Made by a program: the position numbers and the translations under genes. Shown in pieces: positions 45,814 to 55,163 of a stretch of DNA of 64,000 bases; positions within the stretch are counted from its first letter, which is position 1, and every line of letters starts with the position of its first letter. The notes under the pieces are model-generated. The model was not told the DNA's origin and searched no databases. It saw only the letters and a list, made by a program, of their open reading frames with translations. The stretch comes from Cronobacter dublinensis subsp. dublinensis LMG 23823. Its GTDB lineage: Bacteria; Pseudomonadota; Gammaproteobacteria; Enterobacterales; Enterobacteriaceae. The stretch spans positions 2,356,001 to 2,420,000 of the forward strand of contig NZ_CP012266.1 of assembly GCF_001277235.1 (NCBI RefSeq). Direction: 5' to 3'.

Positions 45814-47376
45814 ATGCAAACAGACAAACCGGCACTCGAACTCCTTACCTGCGACGGCCTTTATCGCGAAAACCCGACCGCCGTCTTCCACCAGCTTTGC
45901 GGCGCGCGACCTGCGACGCTGCTGCTGGAATCCGCAGATATCGACAGCAAGGACGATCTCAAAAGCCTGCTGCTGGTCGACAGCGCACTGCGCATTACCG
46001 CTAACGGTGACACTGTCACGATTGAAGCCCTGAGCGCCAATGGCGCGTCGCTGCTATCACTGCTGGATAACACCCTGCCGGAGACGATCGCGGTCGAAAC
46101 CCGCCCACAGGGCCGCACGCTGCGCTTTCCGCTGGTGAGCGCGCTGCTGGATGAAGACGCGCGCCTCTGTTCACTGTCGGTGTTTGACGCCTTTCGCCTG
46201 TTGCAGGGGCTCGTCACCCTGCCGGACGCCGAGCGCGAGGCGATGTTCTTCGGCGGGCTGTTCGCGTACGACCTGGTCGCCGGTTTTGAAGATTTACCGC
46301 CGCTGACGCATGCTAACAGCTGCCCGGATTACTGCTTTTACCTTGCCGAAACCCTGTTGATTATCGATCACCAGACGCGCACCACGCGCATTCAGGCGAG
46401 CCTGTTTACGCCGGACGCCGCAGAAAAAGCGCGCCTGAAGCAGCGTCTTGCGCAAATCCAGCTGCAATTGCAGGAGCCGCCTGCGCCGCTGCCGGTGGAA
46501 ACGGTGTCGCAGATGCGCTGCGAATGCAGCCAGAGCGATGACGAATACGGCGCGGTGGTGCGCGAGATGCAAAAAGCGATTCGCGCCGGGGAGATTTTCC
46601 AGGTGGTGCCGTCGCGCCGCTTTAGTCTGCCCTGCCCGTCGCCGCTCGCGGCCTACGACACATTGAAGCGAAGCAACCCGAGCCCGTATATGTTTTTTAT
46701 GCAGGACAGCGAGTTCGCGCTGTTCGGCGCCTCGCCGGAAAGCTCACTGAAATATGACGGCGTCTCGCGCCAGATTGAGATTTACCCCATCGCTGGCACG
46801 CGCCCGCGTGGCCGTCGCGCCGACGGCTCGCTGGATCGTGACCTCGACAGCCGCATCGAACTTGAGATGCGCACCGACCATAAAGAACTCTCCGAACACC
46901 TGATGCTGGTAGATCTGGCGCGCAACGATCTGGCGCGGATCTGTACGCCGGGCAGCCGTTACGTGGCGGATTTAACCAAAGTGGACCGCTATTCATTCGT
47001 GATGCACCTGGTGTCCCGCGTGGTGGGCGAGCTGCGTCGCGATCTCGATGTGCTGCACGCCTATCGCGCCTGTATGAATATGGGCACGCTGAGCGGCGCG
47101 CCGAAAGTGCGCGCGATGCAACTTATTGCCGCGGCGGAAGGCCAGCGCCGCGGGAGCTACGGCGGCGCGGTGGGTTACTTCACCGGCCACGGCGATCTCG
47201 ATACCTGCATCGTTATCCGCTCCGCCTGGGTGGAAAATGGCATCGCCACGGTGCAGGCGGGCGCGGGCGTCGTGCTCGACTCTGTTCCGCAATCCGAAGC
47301 TGACGAAACCCGCAACAAAGCCCGCGCGGTACTGCGCGCCATCGCCGCTGCCCATCACGCACAGGAGACTTTCTGA
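45814..47376 (+). CDS. trpE: Anthranilate synthase component I
   Basis: 520 residues from the ATG at 45814, identical in length to E. coli TrpE. An in-frame ATG at 45805 would add three residues. LLESADIDS (near residue 37) is the tryptophan feedback site. The chorismate-binding core is seen in PIAGTRPRGR, LEMRTDHKELSEHLMLVDLARND and TLSGAPKVRAM. It makes anthranilate from chorismate with the TrpG amidotransferase. Its stop overlaps the trpGD start (TGATG). Confidence 0.98.
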   Translation: MQTDKPALELLTCDGLYRENPTAVFHQLCGARPATLLLESADIDSKDDLKSLLLVDSALRITANGDTVTIEALSANGASLLSLLDNTLPETIAVETRPQGRTLRFPLVSALLDEDARLCSLSVFDAFRLLQGLVTLPDAEREAMFFGGLFAYDLVAGFEDLPPLTHANSCPDYCFYLAETLLIIDHQTRTTRIQASLFTPDAAEKARLKQRLAQIQLQLQEPPAPLPVETVSQMRCECSQSDDEYGAVVREMQKAIRAGEIFQVVPSRRFSLPCPSPLAAYDTLKRSNPSPYMFFMQDSEFALFGASPESSLKYDGVSRQIEIYPIAGTRPRGRRADGSLDRDLDSRIELEMRTDHKELSEHLMLVDLARNDLARICTPGSRYVADLTKVDRYSFVMHLVSRVVGELRRDLDVLHAYRACMNMGTLSGAPKVRAMQLIAAAEGQRRGSYGGAVGYFTGHGDLDTCIVIRSAWVENGIATVQAGAGVVLDSVPQSEADETRNKARAVLRAIAAAHHAQETF

Positions 47377-48971
47377 TGGCCGACATTCTGCTGCTCGATA
47401 ACATCGACTCTTTTACTTACAACCTGGCGGACCAGTTGCGCGCGAACGGTCATAACGTGGTTATCTATCGCAACCATATTCCGGCGCAGACGCTGATTGA
47501 ACGTCTCGCGACTATGCACAACCCGGTACTGATGCTCTCGCCTGGCCCCGGCGCGCCGTCCGAGGCAGGCTGCATGCCGGAGCTGTTGACCCGTCTGCGC
47601 GGTAAGCTACCGATTATCGGCATCTGCCTCGGCCATCAGGCAATCGTTGAGGCCTACGGCGGTTACGTCGGCCAGGCAGGCGAGATCCTGCATGGCAAGG
47701 CCTCGAGCATTGAGCATGACGGCCAGGCGATGTTCAGCGGCCTGATGAACCCGCTACCGGTGGCGCGCTACCACTCGCTGGTGGGCAGCGATATCCCGGC
47801 GGGGCTGACGGTGAACGCGCATTTCAACGGGATGGTGATGGCGGTGCGTCACGACGCCGATCGCGTCTGCGGCTTTCAGTTTCACCCCGAATCGATCCTT
47901 ACCACCCAGGGCGCCCGCCTGCTGGAACAGACGCTCGCCTGGGCGCTGACCCGCGCTGAACAACAAAACAGCGTGCAGCCGATCCTGGAAAAACTCTACC
48001 AGGCCGAAGTACTGAGCCGCGAAGAGAGCCACCAGCTGTTCAGCTCTGTGGTTCGCGGCGAGCTGAAACCCGAACAGCTGGCCGCCGCGCTGGTGAGTAT
48101 GAAAGTGCGCGGCGAGCATCCGGTGGAAATCGCCGGCGCCGCCAGCGCGCTGCTGGAGAACGCCGCGCCGTTCCCGCGGCCGGATTATGCCTTTGCCGAT
48201 ATCGTCGGCACCGGCGGCGATGGCAGCAACAGCATTAATATTTCCACCGCCAGCGCGTTTGTCGCGGCGGCGGTGGGGCTGAAAGTCGCCAAACATGGCA
48301 ACCGCAGCGTTTCCAGCCGTTCCGGCTCGTCCGATCTCCTTGCCGCGTTCGGGATTAATCTGGAGATGAAAGCCGAGGCCTCGCGCCAGGCGCTGGACGA
48401 ACTGGGCGTCTGCTTCCTGTTCGCGCCGAAATACCACACCGGCTTTCGTCACGCCATGCCGGTGCGTCAGCAGCTGAAAACGCGCACGCTATTTAACGTG
48501 CTCGGGCCGCTGATTAATCCCGCGCATCCGCCGCTGGCGCTGATTGGCGTCTACAGCCCGGAACTGGTGCTGCCCATCGCTGAAACCCTGCGCGTGCTGG
48601 GCTATCAGCGCGCGGCAGTGGTGCACAGCGGCGGGATGGACGAGGTGTCGCTGCACGCGCCGACGCAGGTTGCGGAGCTGCGCGACGGCGAGATCCACAC
48701 CTATCAGCTCACCGCCGTCGATTTCGGCCTTACGCCTTATGAACAGGCCGAACTCGCGGGCGGCACACCGGAAGAAAACCGTGACATTCTAAGCCGCCTG
48801 TTACAAGGTAAAGGCGAGCGCGCGCACGAGGCCGCCGTGGCCGCCAACGTCGCCATGCTGATGCGTTTGCACGGCGAGGAAGATTTACAGGTCAACGCGC
48901 GCAAAGTGCTGGAGGTGCTGCGAAGCGGCGCCGCTTATGACCGTGTTACCGCACTGGCAGCAAGAGGATAA
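47376..48971 (+). CDS. trpD: Bifunctional anthranilate synthase glutamine amidotransferase / anthranilate phosphoribosyltransferase
   Basis: 531-residue TrpG-TrpD fusion, as in E. coli. The N-terminal amidotransferase (1-195) has the nucleophile in GICLGHQA and His-Glu in FQFHPES. The C-terminal phosphoribosyltransferase (about 200-531) has the PRPP-binding GTGGDGSNSINIST motif. It supplies ammonia to TrpE and then adds ribose phosphate to anthranilate. Coupled to trpE. Confidence 0.98.
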   Translation: MADILLLDNIDSFTYNLADQLRANGHNVVIYRNHIPAQTLIERLATMHNPVLMLSPGPGAPSEAGCMPELLTRLRGKLPIIGICLGHQAIVEAYGGYVGQAGEILHGKASSIEHDGQAMFSGLMNPLPVARYHSLVGSDIPAGLTVNAHFNGMVMAVRHDADRVCGFQFHPESILTTQGARLLEQTLAWALTRAEQQNSVQPILEKLYQAEVLSREESHQLFSSVVRGELKPEQLAAALVSMKVRGEHPVEIAGAASALLENAAPFPRPDYAFADIVGTGGDGSNSINISTASAFVAAAVGLKVAKHGNRSVSSRSGSSDLLAAFGINLEMKAEASRQALDELGVCFLFAPKYHTGFRHAMPVRQQLKTRTLFNVLGPLINPAHPPLALIGVYSPELVLPIAETLRVLGYQRAAVVHSGGMDEVSLHAPTQVAELRDGEIHTYQLTAVDFGLTPYEQAELAGGTPEENRDILSRLLQGKGERAHEAAVAANVAMLMRLHGEEDLQVNARKVLEVLRSGAAYDRVTALAARG

Positions 48972-48974
48972 GAG

Positions 48975-50333
48975 ATGGAAACCGTTTTAGCGAAAATCGT
49001 CGCGGATAAAGCGCTCTGGGTGGAGGCCCGTAAGGCACAGCAGCCGCTGGCGAGCTTTCAGAATGAGATAGTGCCGAGCGCGCGCCGCTTTTATGACGCG
49101 CTGCAGGGTGCCCGTACCGCGTTTATCCTGGAGTGCAAAAAAGCCTCACCGTCCAAAGGCGTGATCCGCGAAGACTTCGACCCGGCGCGCATCGCGGCCG
49201 TCTATAAGCATCACGCGTCAGTGATTTCCGTACTGACCGACGAGAAATATTTCCAGGGCAGCGTTGAGTTTCTGCCCATCGTCAGCGCTATCGCCCACCA
49301 GCCGGTGCTGTGCAAAGATTTTATTATCGACCCGTACCAGATTTATCTGGCGCGCTTTTACCAGGCCGATGCCTGCCTGCTGATGCTCTCGGTGCTGGAC
49401 GACGACCAGTATCGCCAGCTCGCAGCGGTGGCCCACAGCCTGAGCATGGGCGTACTGACCGAAGTCAGTAATGAAGAGGAACTGGAGCGCGCCATTCGCC
49501 TTGAGGCGAAAGTAGTCGGCATCAACAACCGCGACCTGCGCGATCTCTCCATCGATCTTAACCGCACCCGCGAACTGGCGCCGCGTTTAGGCCACGGCGT
49601 AACGGTGATTAGCGAATCCGGCATCCATACTTACGGCCAGGTGCGCGAGCTGAGCCGTTTCGCCAACGGGTTTCTGATTGGGTCGGCGCTGATGGAGCAT
49701 GACGATTTAGAAACCGCCGTGCGTCAGGTGCTGCTTGGCGAAAACAAAGTCTGCGGGCTGACCCGCCCGCAGGACGCGCAGAGCGCCTGGGAGGCGGGCG
49801 CGGTCCTCGGCGGGCTGATTTTTGTGCCGTCGTCCCCGCGCGCCGTAACCGATGAACAGGCCCGCGCGGTGATTGACGCCGCCCCGCTGCGCTATGTCGG
49901 CGTGTTCCGCGACGCGCCGCTGGATGACATCGCCGCGAAGGCGCAGCAGTTGGCGCTCAGCGCCGTTCAACTGCACGGCGATGAAGATCAGACCTATATC
50001 AGCGCGCTGCGCGCGAGCCTCCCGGCAACGACCGCTATCTGGAAAGCGCAGAGCGTCAGCCACGCGCTCCCGGCGCGTAATCTGCAGTATGTCGACCGTT
50101 ACGTGCTGGATAACGGCCAGGGCGGCAGCGGCGTCCAGTTCGACTGGTCGCTGCTCGAAGGACAGTCGCTTAATGACGTCATGCTGGCGGGCGGGCTTGG
50201 TGCGGATAACTGCGTACAGGCCGCACAGCTCGGCTGCGCAGGACTCGATTTTAACTCCGGGGTGGAGAGCGCGCCGGGCATTAAAGACAGCGACAAACTG
50301 GCGGCGATATTCAGAACCCTGCGGGCTTACTAA
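48975..50333 (+). CDS. trpC: Bifunctional indole-3-glycerol-phosphate synthase / phosphoribosylanthranilate isomerase
   Basis: 452-residue TrpC-TrpF fusion. IGPS (1-255) has ILECKKASPSKG and VISESGI. PRAI (about 256-452) begins KVCGLTRPQDA and ends in a TIM barrel with DFNSGVESAPG. It converts phosphoribosyl-anthranilate in two steps to indole-glycerol phosphate. It starts three bases after trpD. Confidence 0.98.
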   Translation: METVLAKIVADKALWVEARKAQQPLASFQNEIVPSARRFYDALQGARTAFILECKKASPSKGVIREDFDPARIAAVYKHHASVISVLTDEKYFQGSVEFLPIVSAIAHQPVLCKDFIIDPYQIYLARFYQADACLLMLSVLDDDQYRQLAAVAHSLSMGVLTEVSNEEELERAIRLEAKVVGINNRDLRDLSIDLNRTRELAPRLGHGVTVISESGIHTYGQVRELSRFANGFLIGSALMEHDDLETAVRQVLLGENKVCGLTRPQDAQSAWEAGAVLGGLIFVPSSPRAVTDEQARAVIDAAPLRYVGVFRDAPLDDIAAKAQQLALSAVQLHGDEDQTYISALRASLPATTAIWKAQSVSHALPARNLQYVDRYVLDNGQGGSGVQFDWSLLEGQSLNDVMLAGGLGADNCVQAAQLGCAGLDFNSGVESAPGIKDSDKLAAIFRTLRAY

Positions 50334-50344
50334 GGAAGAAGATG

Positions 50345-51538
50345 ATGAGCACACTGTTAAACCCTTATTTTGGCGAATTCGGCGGCATGTATGTGCCGCA
50401 GATCCTGATGCCCGCGCTGCGCCAGCTGGAAGAGGCGTTCGTCAGCGCCCAGAGCGACGCGGAATTTCAGGCGCAATTTACCGACTTGCTGAAAAACTAC
50501 GCTGGTCGCCCGACGGCGCTGACCAAATGTCAGAACCTCACCGAAGGCACCCGCACCACGCTGTACCTCAAGCGTGAAGATCTGCTGCACGGCGGCGCGC
50601 ATAAAACCAACCAGGTGCTGGGCCAGGCGCTGCTGGCCAAACGCATGGGCAAAACTGAAATCATCGCCGAGACCGGCGCAGGCCAGCATGGCGTAGCTTC
50701 GGCGCTCGCAAGCGCCCTGCTCGGCCTGAAATGCCGCATCTATATGGGCGCGAAAGATGTCGAGCGCCAGTCGCCGAACGTGTTTCGCATGAAGCTGATG
50801 GGCGCGGAAGTGATCCCGGTCTACAGCGGCTCCGCGACGCTGAAAGACGCCTGCAACGAGGCGCTGCGCGACTGGTCCGGCAGCTATGACCGCGCTCACT
50901 ATATGCTCGGCACGGCCGCAGGCCCGCACCCGTTCCCGACCATCGTGCGTGAATTCCAGCGCATGATTGGCGAAGAGACGCGCGAACAGATCATGGAAAA
51001 AGAAGGTCGTCTGCCGGATGCCGTGATCGCCTGCGTCGGTGGCGGCTCCAATGCCATCGGCATGTTCGCCGACTTTATTAACGAGCCCCGCGTCGGCCTG
51101 ATTGGCGTTGAGCCTGCCGGGCACGGTATCGAAACCGGCGAGCACGGCGCGCCGCTCAAACACGGGCGTGTTGGGATCTACTTCGGCATGAAAGCGCCAA
51201 TGATGCAAACCGACGACGGCCAGATTGAAGAGTCGTACTCGATTTCCGCCGGTCTCGATTTCCCGTCCGTCGGGCCGCAGCATGCGTACCTGAACAGCAC
51301 CGGTCGCGCGGAATATGTGTCTATTACCGATGACGAGGCGCTGGAGGCGTTCAAGACGCTGTGCCGTCAGGAAGGGATTATTCCGGCGCTGGAGTCGTCA
51401 CACGCCCTCGCCCATGCGCTGAAAATGATGCGCGCTGACCCGGAAAAAGAGCAGTTGCTGGTCGTCAATCTCTCCGGGCGCGGCGATAAAGATATCTTCA
51501 CCGTTCACGATATTTTCAAAGCACGAGGGGAAATGTAA
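50345..51538 (+). CDS. trpB: Tryptophan synthase beta chain
   Basis: 397 residues from the ATG at 50345, the E. coli length. The ATG at 50342 would add one Met; both fit AAGGAAG upstream. The PLP lysine is in GGAHKTNQVLGQ (about residue 87), and the phosphate-binding loop is CVGGGSNAIG. It condenses indole with serine. Its stop overlaps the trpA start (TAATG), matching the one-to-one complex. Confidence 0.98.
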   Translation: MSTLLNPYFGEFGGMYVPQILMPALRQLEEAFVSAQSDAEFQAQFTDLLKNYAGRPTALTKCQNLTEGTRTTLYLKREDLLHGGAHKTNQVLGQALLAKRMGKTEIIAETGAGQHGVASALASALLGLKCRIYMGAKDVERQSPNVFRMKLMGAEVIPVYSGSATLKDACNEALRDWSGSYDRAHYMLGTAAGPHPFPTIVREFQRMIGEETREQIMEKEGRLPDAVIACVGGGSNAIGMFADFINEPRVGLIGVEPAGHGIETGEHGAPLKHGRVGIYFGMKAPMMQTDDGQIEESYSISAGLDFPSVGPQHAYLNSTGRAEYVSITDDEALEAFKTLCRQEGIIPALESSHALAHALKMMRADPEKEQLLVVNLSGRGDKDIFTVHDIFKARGEM

Positions 51539-52347
51539 TGGAGCGTTATCAGCAGCTGTTTGACCGCCTGACAGCCCGTAAGGAAGGCGCATTTGTTCCC
51601 TTTGTAACGCTGGGCGACCCGTCGCCTGAATGGTCGCTGCAGATCATTGACGCGCTGGTGGAAGGCGGCGCCGACGCGCTGGAGCTCGGCATTCCGTTCT
51701 CCGATCCCCTGGCGGACGGCCCGACTATCCAGAGCGCGACGCTGCGCGCCTTCGCCTCTGGCACCACGCCCGATCAGTGCTTCGAAATGCTGGGCGCTAT
51801 TCGCCAGAAATACCCGGATCTGCCCATCGGGCTTTTGATGTACGCTAACCTGGTTTTCAGCCGCGGCGTGGACGAGTTCTACGCCCGCTGCGCGGCGGTG
51901 GGCGTCGATTCGGTGCTGGTGGCCGACGTGCCTGTCGAGGAGTCCGCACCGTTCCGCCAGGCCGCGATGCGCCACAACGTCGCGCCGATTTTCATCTGCC
52001 CGCCTAATGCCGATGACGATCTGCTGCGCCAGATTGCCTCGTATGGCCGCGGCTACACTTATTTACTCTCGCGCGCCGGGGTAACGGGGGCGGAAAACCG
52101 CGCCGCGCTGCCGCTAAACCATCTGATTGACAAACTGACCGAATACCATGCCGCGCCGCCCCTGCAGGGTTTTGGTATCTCCGAACCTGCGCAGGTAAAA
52201 GCCGCCATCGAGGCCGGCGCCGCAGGCGCGATTTCCGGCTCGGCGATCGTCAGGATCATTGAGAACAACCTTAACGATCGCGCCGCGATGCTGGCCGCGC
52301 TGACGACGTTTGTGCGTGAACTGAAAGCGGGCACATTGCCTGCATAA
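51538..52347 (+). CDS. trpA: Tryptophan synthase alpha chain
   Basis: 269 residues. Catalytic Glu and Asp are in ELGIPFSDPLADGP, and the phosphate-binding end is GFGISEPAQ with AAGAISGSAIV. It splits indole-glycerol phosphate and channels indole to TrpB. It is the last gene of the operon, followed by a terminator. Confidence 0.98.
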   Translation: MERYQQLFDRLTARKEGAFVPFVTLGDPSPEWSLQIIDALVEGGADALELGIPFSDPLADGPTIQSATLRAFASGTTPDQCFEMLGAIRQKYPDLPIGLLMYANLVFSRGVDEFYARCAAVGVDSVLVADVPVEESAPFRQAAMRHNVAPIFICPPNADDDLLRQIASYGRGYTYLLSRAGVTGAENRAALPLNHLIDKLTEYHAAPPLQGFGISEPAQVKAAIEAGAAGAISGSAIVRIIENNLNDRAAMLAALTTFVRELKAGTLPA

Positions 52348-52361
52348 CGATTTTTTCTTTG

Positions 52362-52390
52362 AAAAAAGCGCGAGCGATCGCGCTTTTTAT
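52362..52390 (+). terminator. trp operon terminator
   Basis: AAAGCGCGA and TCGCGCTTT arms around GCGA, followed by TTTTTATTTT, within 20 bases of the trpA stop. Confidence 0.85.
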
Positions 52391-52751
52391 TTTCCCTGAA
52401 TATCAGGGACATCCCGCCTTTCATTCACATTTTTTTATGCGCGTCCAGCGATACCGTCGGATTTTGAGCAAAATCTTAAGGCAGACGTCGCATTCCTGAC
52501 CAAAACTTATTCTCATGACAACGAAGCCCGGCAGCAAACGCAGCATGTTTGCCCGCCCGCCGCAAAGGAGACGGCAGGTTTCGGTGACCAGAGCGTTGTT
52601 GGAGCCACCCATGACGGCACAGACGCCGCCCCGGCAGGATGACCGGCGGAAAGCGTGGCAACTGACTTCAGACCATAAACCGCGTGAAAACGTAACGCGC
52701 AATCGCAGCCGGAACCGTCTGGCTGGATTACGGGAAAGGGTGGAGGTGAAG
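52391..52751. other. trpA-downstream region lacking the E. coli yciGFE genes
   Basis: About 360 bases between the trp terminator and the small basic ORF. A longer frame (ATG at 52515) runs through it into that ORF, but has no ribosome site and a composition unlike a soluble protein (many Arg and Pro). In E. coli yciG, yciF and yciE stand between trpA and ompW; none is found here. Confidence 0.45.
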
Positions 52752-52880
52752 ATGATTAACCAGCATATGATGAATAAAGCTCGCCGTGCAGCACGTGAAG
52801 CGTTAACCAAACGAAACGCCCGCAAATGGGATGAAGCCAACCGCATTATGCGCCAGGCGGCCTCCAGCGCCTTTCACTGA
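52752..52880 (+). CDS. Small basic hypothetical protein (42 residues)
   Basis: Starts MINQHMMNKARR and ends RQAASSAFH. It is a single basic amphipathic helix, rich in Arg, Ala and Asn. A strong ribosome site (GGAGG, five bases before the ATG at 52752) and ordinary codon use support translation. A longer in-frame version reaches back to 52515 without a ribosome site. It sits upstream of a bidirectional terminator shared with ompW. I do not recognise the family. Confidence 0.42.
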   Translation: MINQHMMNKARRAAREALTKRNARKWDEANRIMRQAASSAFH

Positions 52881-52954
52881 GAGGTCGCAGACGCCGACAA
52901 TGCAGAAAACGGCGACCCGCGACAGGCCAGTTAACCGATTCACCCTCAAGTCAT

Positions 52955-52986
52955 AAAAAAACCAACCCGCTGAGGTTGGTTTTTTT
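52955..52986. terminator. Bidirectional terminator upstream of ompW 3' end
   Basis: ACCAACC and GGTTGGT arms with A6 before and T6 after, between the convergent small ORF and ompW. Confidence 0.88.
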
Positions 52987-53022
52987 ATGGGCGAAGTCGC
53001 GCAACAAAGACCGCGCGCTGCC

Positions 53023-53655
53023 TCAGAAGCGGTAACCCGCCGAGAACATAAACACCCACGGGTCGATGCGGGTATCGATACTCTGCTGCTGGCCGTTCGC
53101 TTTGAATTTGACGGTGGTGTCGATATCCATGTACCAGACGGACATGTTAATCATCCAGTCTTTGTTCACCATGTAATCGAGACCGACCTGACCGGCCGCG
53201 CCCCAGGAGTCGTCAACGCTCAGATCGCTCAGGCCGCTCTTTTTGCCGGTATCGTTAAAATCTTCGTCAAAGAATGTGGTGTAGTTGATACCTGCGCCAA
53301 TATACGGACGCACCTTGCTTTGCGAATCGCCGAAATACCACTGCGCCATTAAAGTTGGCGGCAGTTGATGAACGGTCGCCAGATCGCCAGTCGCCCCAAG
53401 ACCCACTTTGTGGCGGAACGGCGTCGCCGCCAGCAGTTCAACGCCAATGTTCTCCGTCGCCATGTAGGTAAACGTCAAACCAAGCTGGGTGTTATTACTG
53501 ACATTAAAGCCGCCCATACCCAGCACGTTGTCTGAGCCCTCGGACGGGCGCACTGTCGCCGTACCGGCGCGCATAAAGAAATCCCCTGCTTCATGCGCAG
53601 AAGCCATACCCGAAAAACAACCCGCTACCGCCATCGCCACGATAAGTTTTTTCAT
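53023..53655 (-). CDS. ompW: OmpW, outer membrane protein W
   Basis: 210 residues. The signal peptide ends near ASA|HEAG, and the mature protein is an eight-stranded beta barrel ending in phenylalanine (FSAGYRF), as expected for outer-membrane insertion. The FMRAGTATVRPSEGSD start is typical of the family. It is a small hydrophobic channel and colicin S4 receptor in E. coli. GAAGGGAA lies before the ATG. Confidence 0.96.
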   Translation of the reverse strand: MKKLIVAMAVAGCFSGMASAHEAGDFFMRAGTATVRPSEGSDNVLGMGGFNVSNNTQLGLTFTYMATENIGVELLAATPFRHKVGLGATGDLATVHQLPPTLMAQWYFGDSQSKVRPYIGAGINYTTFFDEDFNDTGKKSGLSDLSVDDSWGAAGQVGLDYMVNKDWMINMSVWYMDIDTTVKFKANGQQQSIDTRIDPWVFMFSAGYRF

Positions 53656-53758
53656 TCCCGTTTCCCTTCTGAGGTTTTATTTGCCGGGTGAATATACTCA
53701 CTACGAGTTAGGAAGTGATCCAACACAGATCACATTCGGGCCGCTAATTTAACATTCA

Positions 53759-53772
53759 TTGATCTGAATTAA
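53759..53772 (-). promoter_or_regulatory. Candidate FNR-type site upstream of ompW
   Basis: TTGATCTGAATTAA matches the FNR consensus TTGAT-N4-ATCAA except for one base in the second half-site. It lies about 100 bases before the ompW start; ompW is FNR-regulated in E. coli. Judged by eye. Confidence 0.4.
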
Positions 53773-53936
53773 TTTCCGCGCACCTTGCTGATTCGATGAA
53801 TTTGATTTCAGGTCAATTTTTGCCTTTCAGCACAGCAAAAATATTCCCCTTTTCCCCCTTGAAAGTCGTCACGGCGGGGAATAATTTAATCTCTTCACAA
53901 TATTGAAACGATGCGTTGTTTAGTTGCAGGTGAATG

Positions 53937-54344
53937 ATGAGCGATCTCAACCCGTGCATGACGTGCGGTGCCTGTTGTGCTTATTTTCGTGTCTCTTTCT
54001 ACTGGGCCGAGGCGGATGACGCCGGCGGCCCTGTCCCGGCTCATCTCACCGAGCCGCTTACCCCTTTTCTGCGCTGCATGAGCGGCACCAATCAGAAGCA
54101 GAGCCGCTGCGTGGCGCTGCAAGGCACGCCTGGCGAGGCGGTGCGCTGTACGGTGTATGAAAACCGGCCCTCGCCGTGTCGCGAATTCGCCATGTCCGGC
54201 GAAGGCGGCGTAGTGAATGAGGCGTGCAATCGCGCCCGCGCGCGCTATGGCCTGCCGCCGCTTCCTGACAATTCCTTACCTGTAGCGCCCCTTTACAGCG
54301 CTGCCACTGCGCCATCATCCAGGGTACAATTGCCGGCGGAATAA
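53937..54344 (+). CDS. YkgJ-family cysteine-cluster (zinc/iron-chelating) protein
   Basis: 135 residues from the ATG at 53937 (AGG six bases before it; the ATG at 53934 is too close). The N-terminal CMTCGACC cluster, later C in RCTVYENRPSPCREF and NEAC together form the Fe/Zn-binding set of the YkgJ/UPF0153 family. Function is unknown. It lies between ompW and yciC, with its stop 24 bases before yciC. It is not part of the E. coli order I recall at this locus. Confidence 0.8.
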   Translation: MSDLNPCMTCGACCAYFRVSFYWAEADDAGGPVPAHLTEPLTPFLRCMSGTNQKQSRCVALQGTPGEAVRCTVYENRPSPCREFAMSGEGGVVNEACNRARARYGLPPLPDNSLPVAPLYSAATAPSSRVQLPAE

Positions 54345-54367
54345 TTCTGCCAACCCAAGGAGAGTGC

Positions 54368-55111
54368 ATGTCTATCACGGCAAAATCCGTTTACCGTGAC
54401 ACGGGTAATTTTTTTCGCAATCAGCTGGTAACCATCCTGCTGATTGCGCTGCTTTGCGCCTTTATCTCAATGATCCTCGGCCACGCCTTTACGCCGGATG
54501 CCGGGCAACTGGCGATACTGAACGAAGGCGATGCGCTGCGCGGCAGCGCGAGCCTGTTCGAGCTGGTGCAGAACATGACGCCGGAACAGCAGCAGGTGTT
54601 GCTGAAAGCCTCGGCGGCCTCGACGTTTTCCGGCATGTTCGGCAATACGTTACTGGTGGGCGGCGTGCTGCTGCTTATCCAGGCGGTCTCCGCCGGGCAG
54701 AACGTCAGCGCGCTGCGCGCGATTGGCGCCGCCGCGCCGCTGCTGCCGCGCCTGTTTATCCTTATCTTCCTGACCACATTTCTGGTGCAGATGGGTATTT
54801 TGCTGGTCGTCGTGCCAGGCGTTGTCCTTGCGATTTTACTGTCGCTGGCGCCGGTGATGATGGCGCAGGACAAAGCCGGTATTTTCGGCGCGATGCGCAA
54901 CAGTATGCGTCTCGCGTGGCAGAATATGCGGCTGGTGGCGCCTGCCGTGCTGCTATGGTTGCTGGCCCGCACCGCCCTGCTGCTGTTCGCCCCCGCCTTT
55001 GCCGCGCTGACGCCGCAAATCGGCGCGGTCGTCGCGGGCATCCTCAGCAACCTGCTGACGGCACTACTCCTCATTTATTTATTCCGGTTATATATGCTTA
55101 TCCGGGAATAA
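54368..55111 (+). CDS. yciC: YciC, UPF0259 inner-membrane protein
   Basis: 247 residues with about six hydrophobic segments. It begins MSITAKSVYRDTGNFFRNQ and ends in a helix before LFRLYMLIRE, as in E. coli YciC. Function is unknown. AAGGAG stands before the ATG. It precedes yciB by 52 bases. Confidence 0.94.
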   Translation: MSITAKSVYRDTGNFFRNQLVTILLIALLCAFISMILGHAFTPDAGQLAILNEGDALRGSASLFELVQNMTPEQQQVLLKASAASTFSGMFGNTLLVGGVLLLIQAVSAGQNVSALRAIGAAAPLLPRLFILIFLTTFLVQMGILLVVVPGVVLAILLSLAPVMMAQDKAGIFGAMRNSMRLAWQNMRLVAPAVLLWLLARTALLLFAPAFAALTPQIGAVVAGILSNLLTALLLIYLFRLYMLIRE

Positions 55112-55163
55112 CCCTTTGCCCGCGTGCGGTCGTCGTGAGCGGGCCTCTTGATGGAACCGATGT

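Noticed and set aside
52515..52751. N-terminal extension of the small basic ORF after trpA
   Set aside because: No ribosome site at the ATG at 52515, while a strong one stands at 52742-52748 for the internal ATG.
53715..53745. GTGAT...ATCAC near ompW considered as a CRP site
   Set aside because: The gap between half-sites is 11 bases, not the six required.
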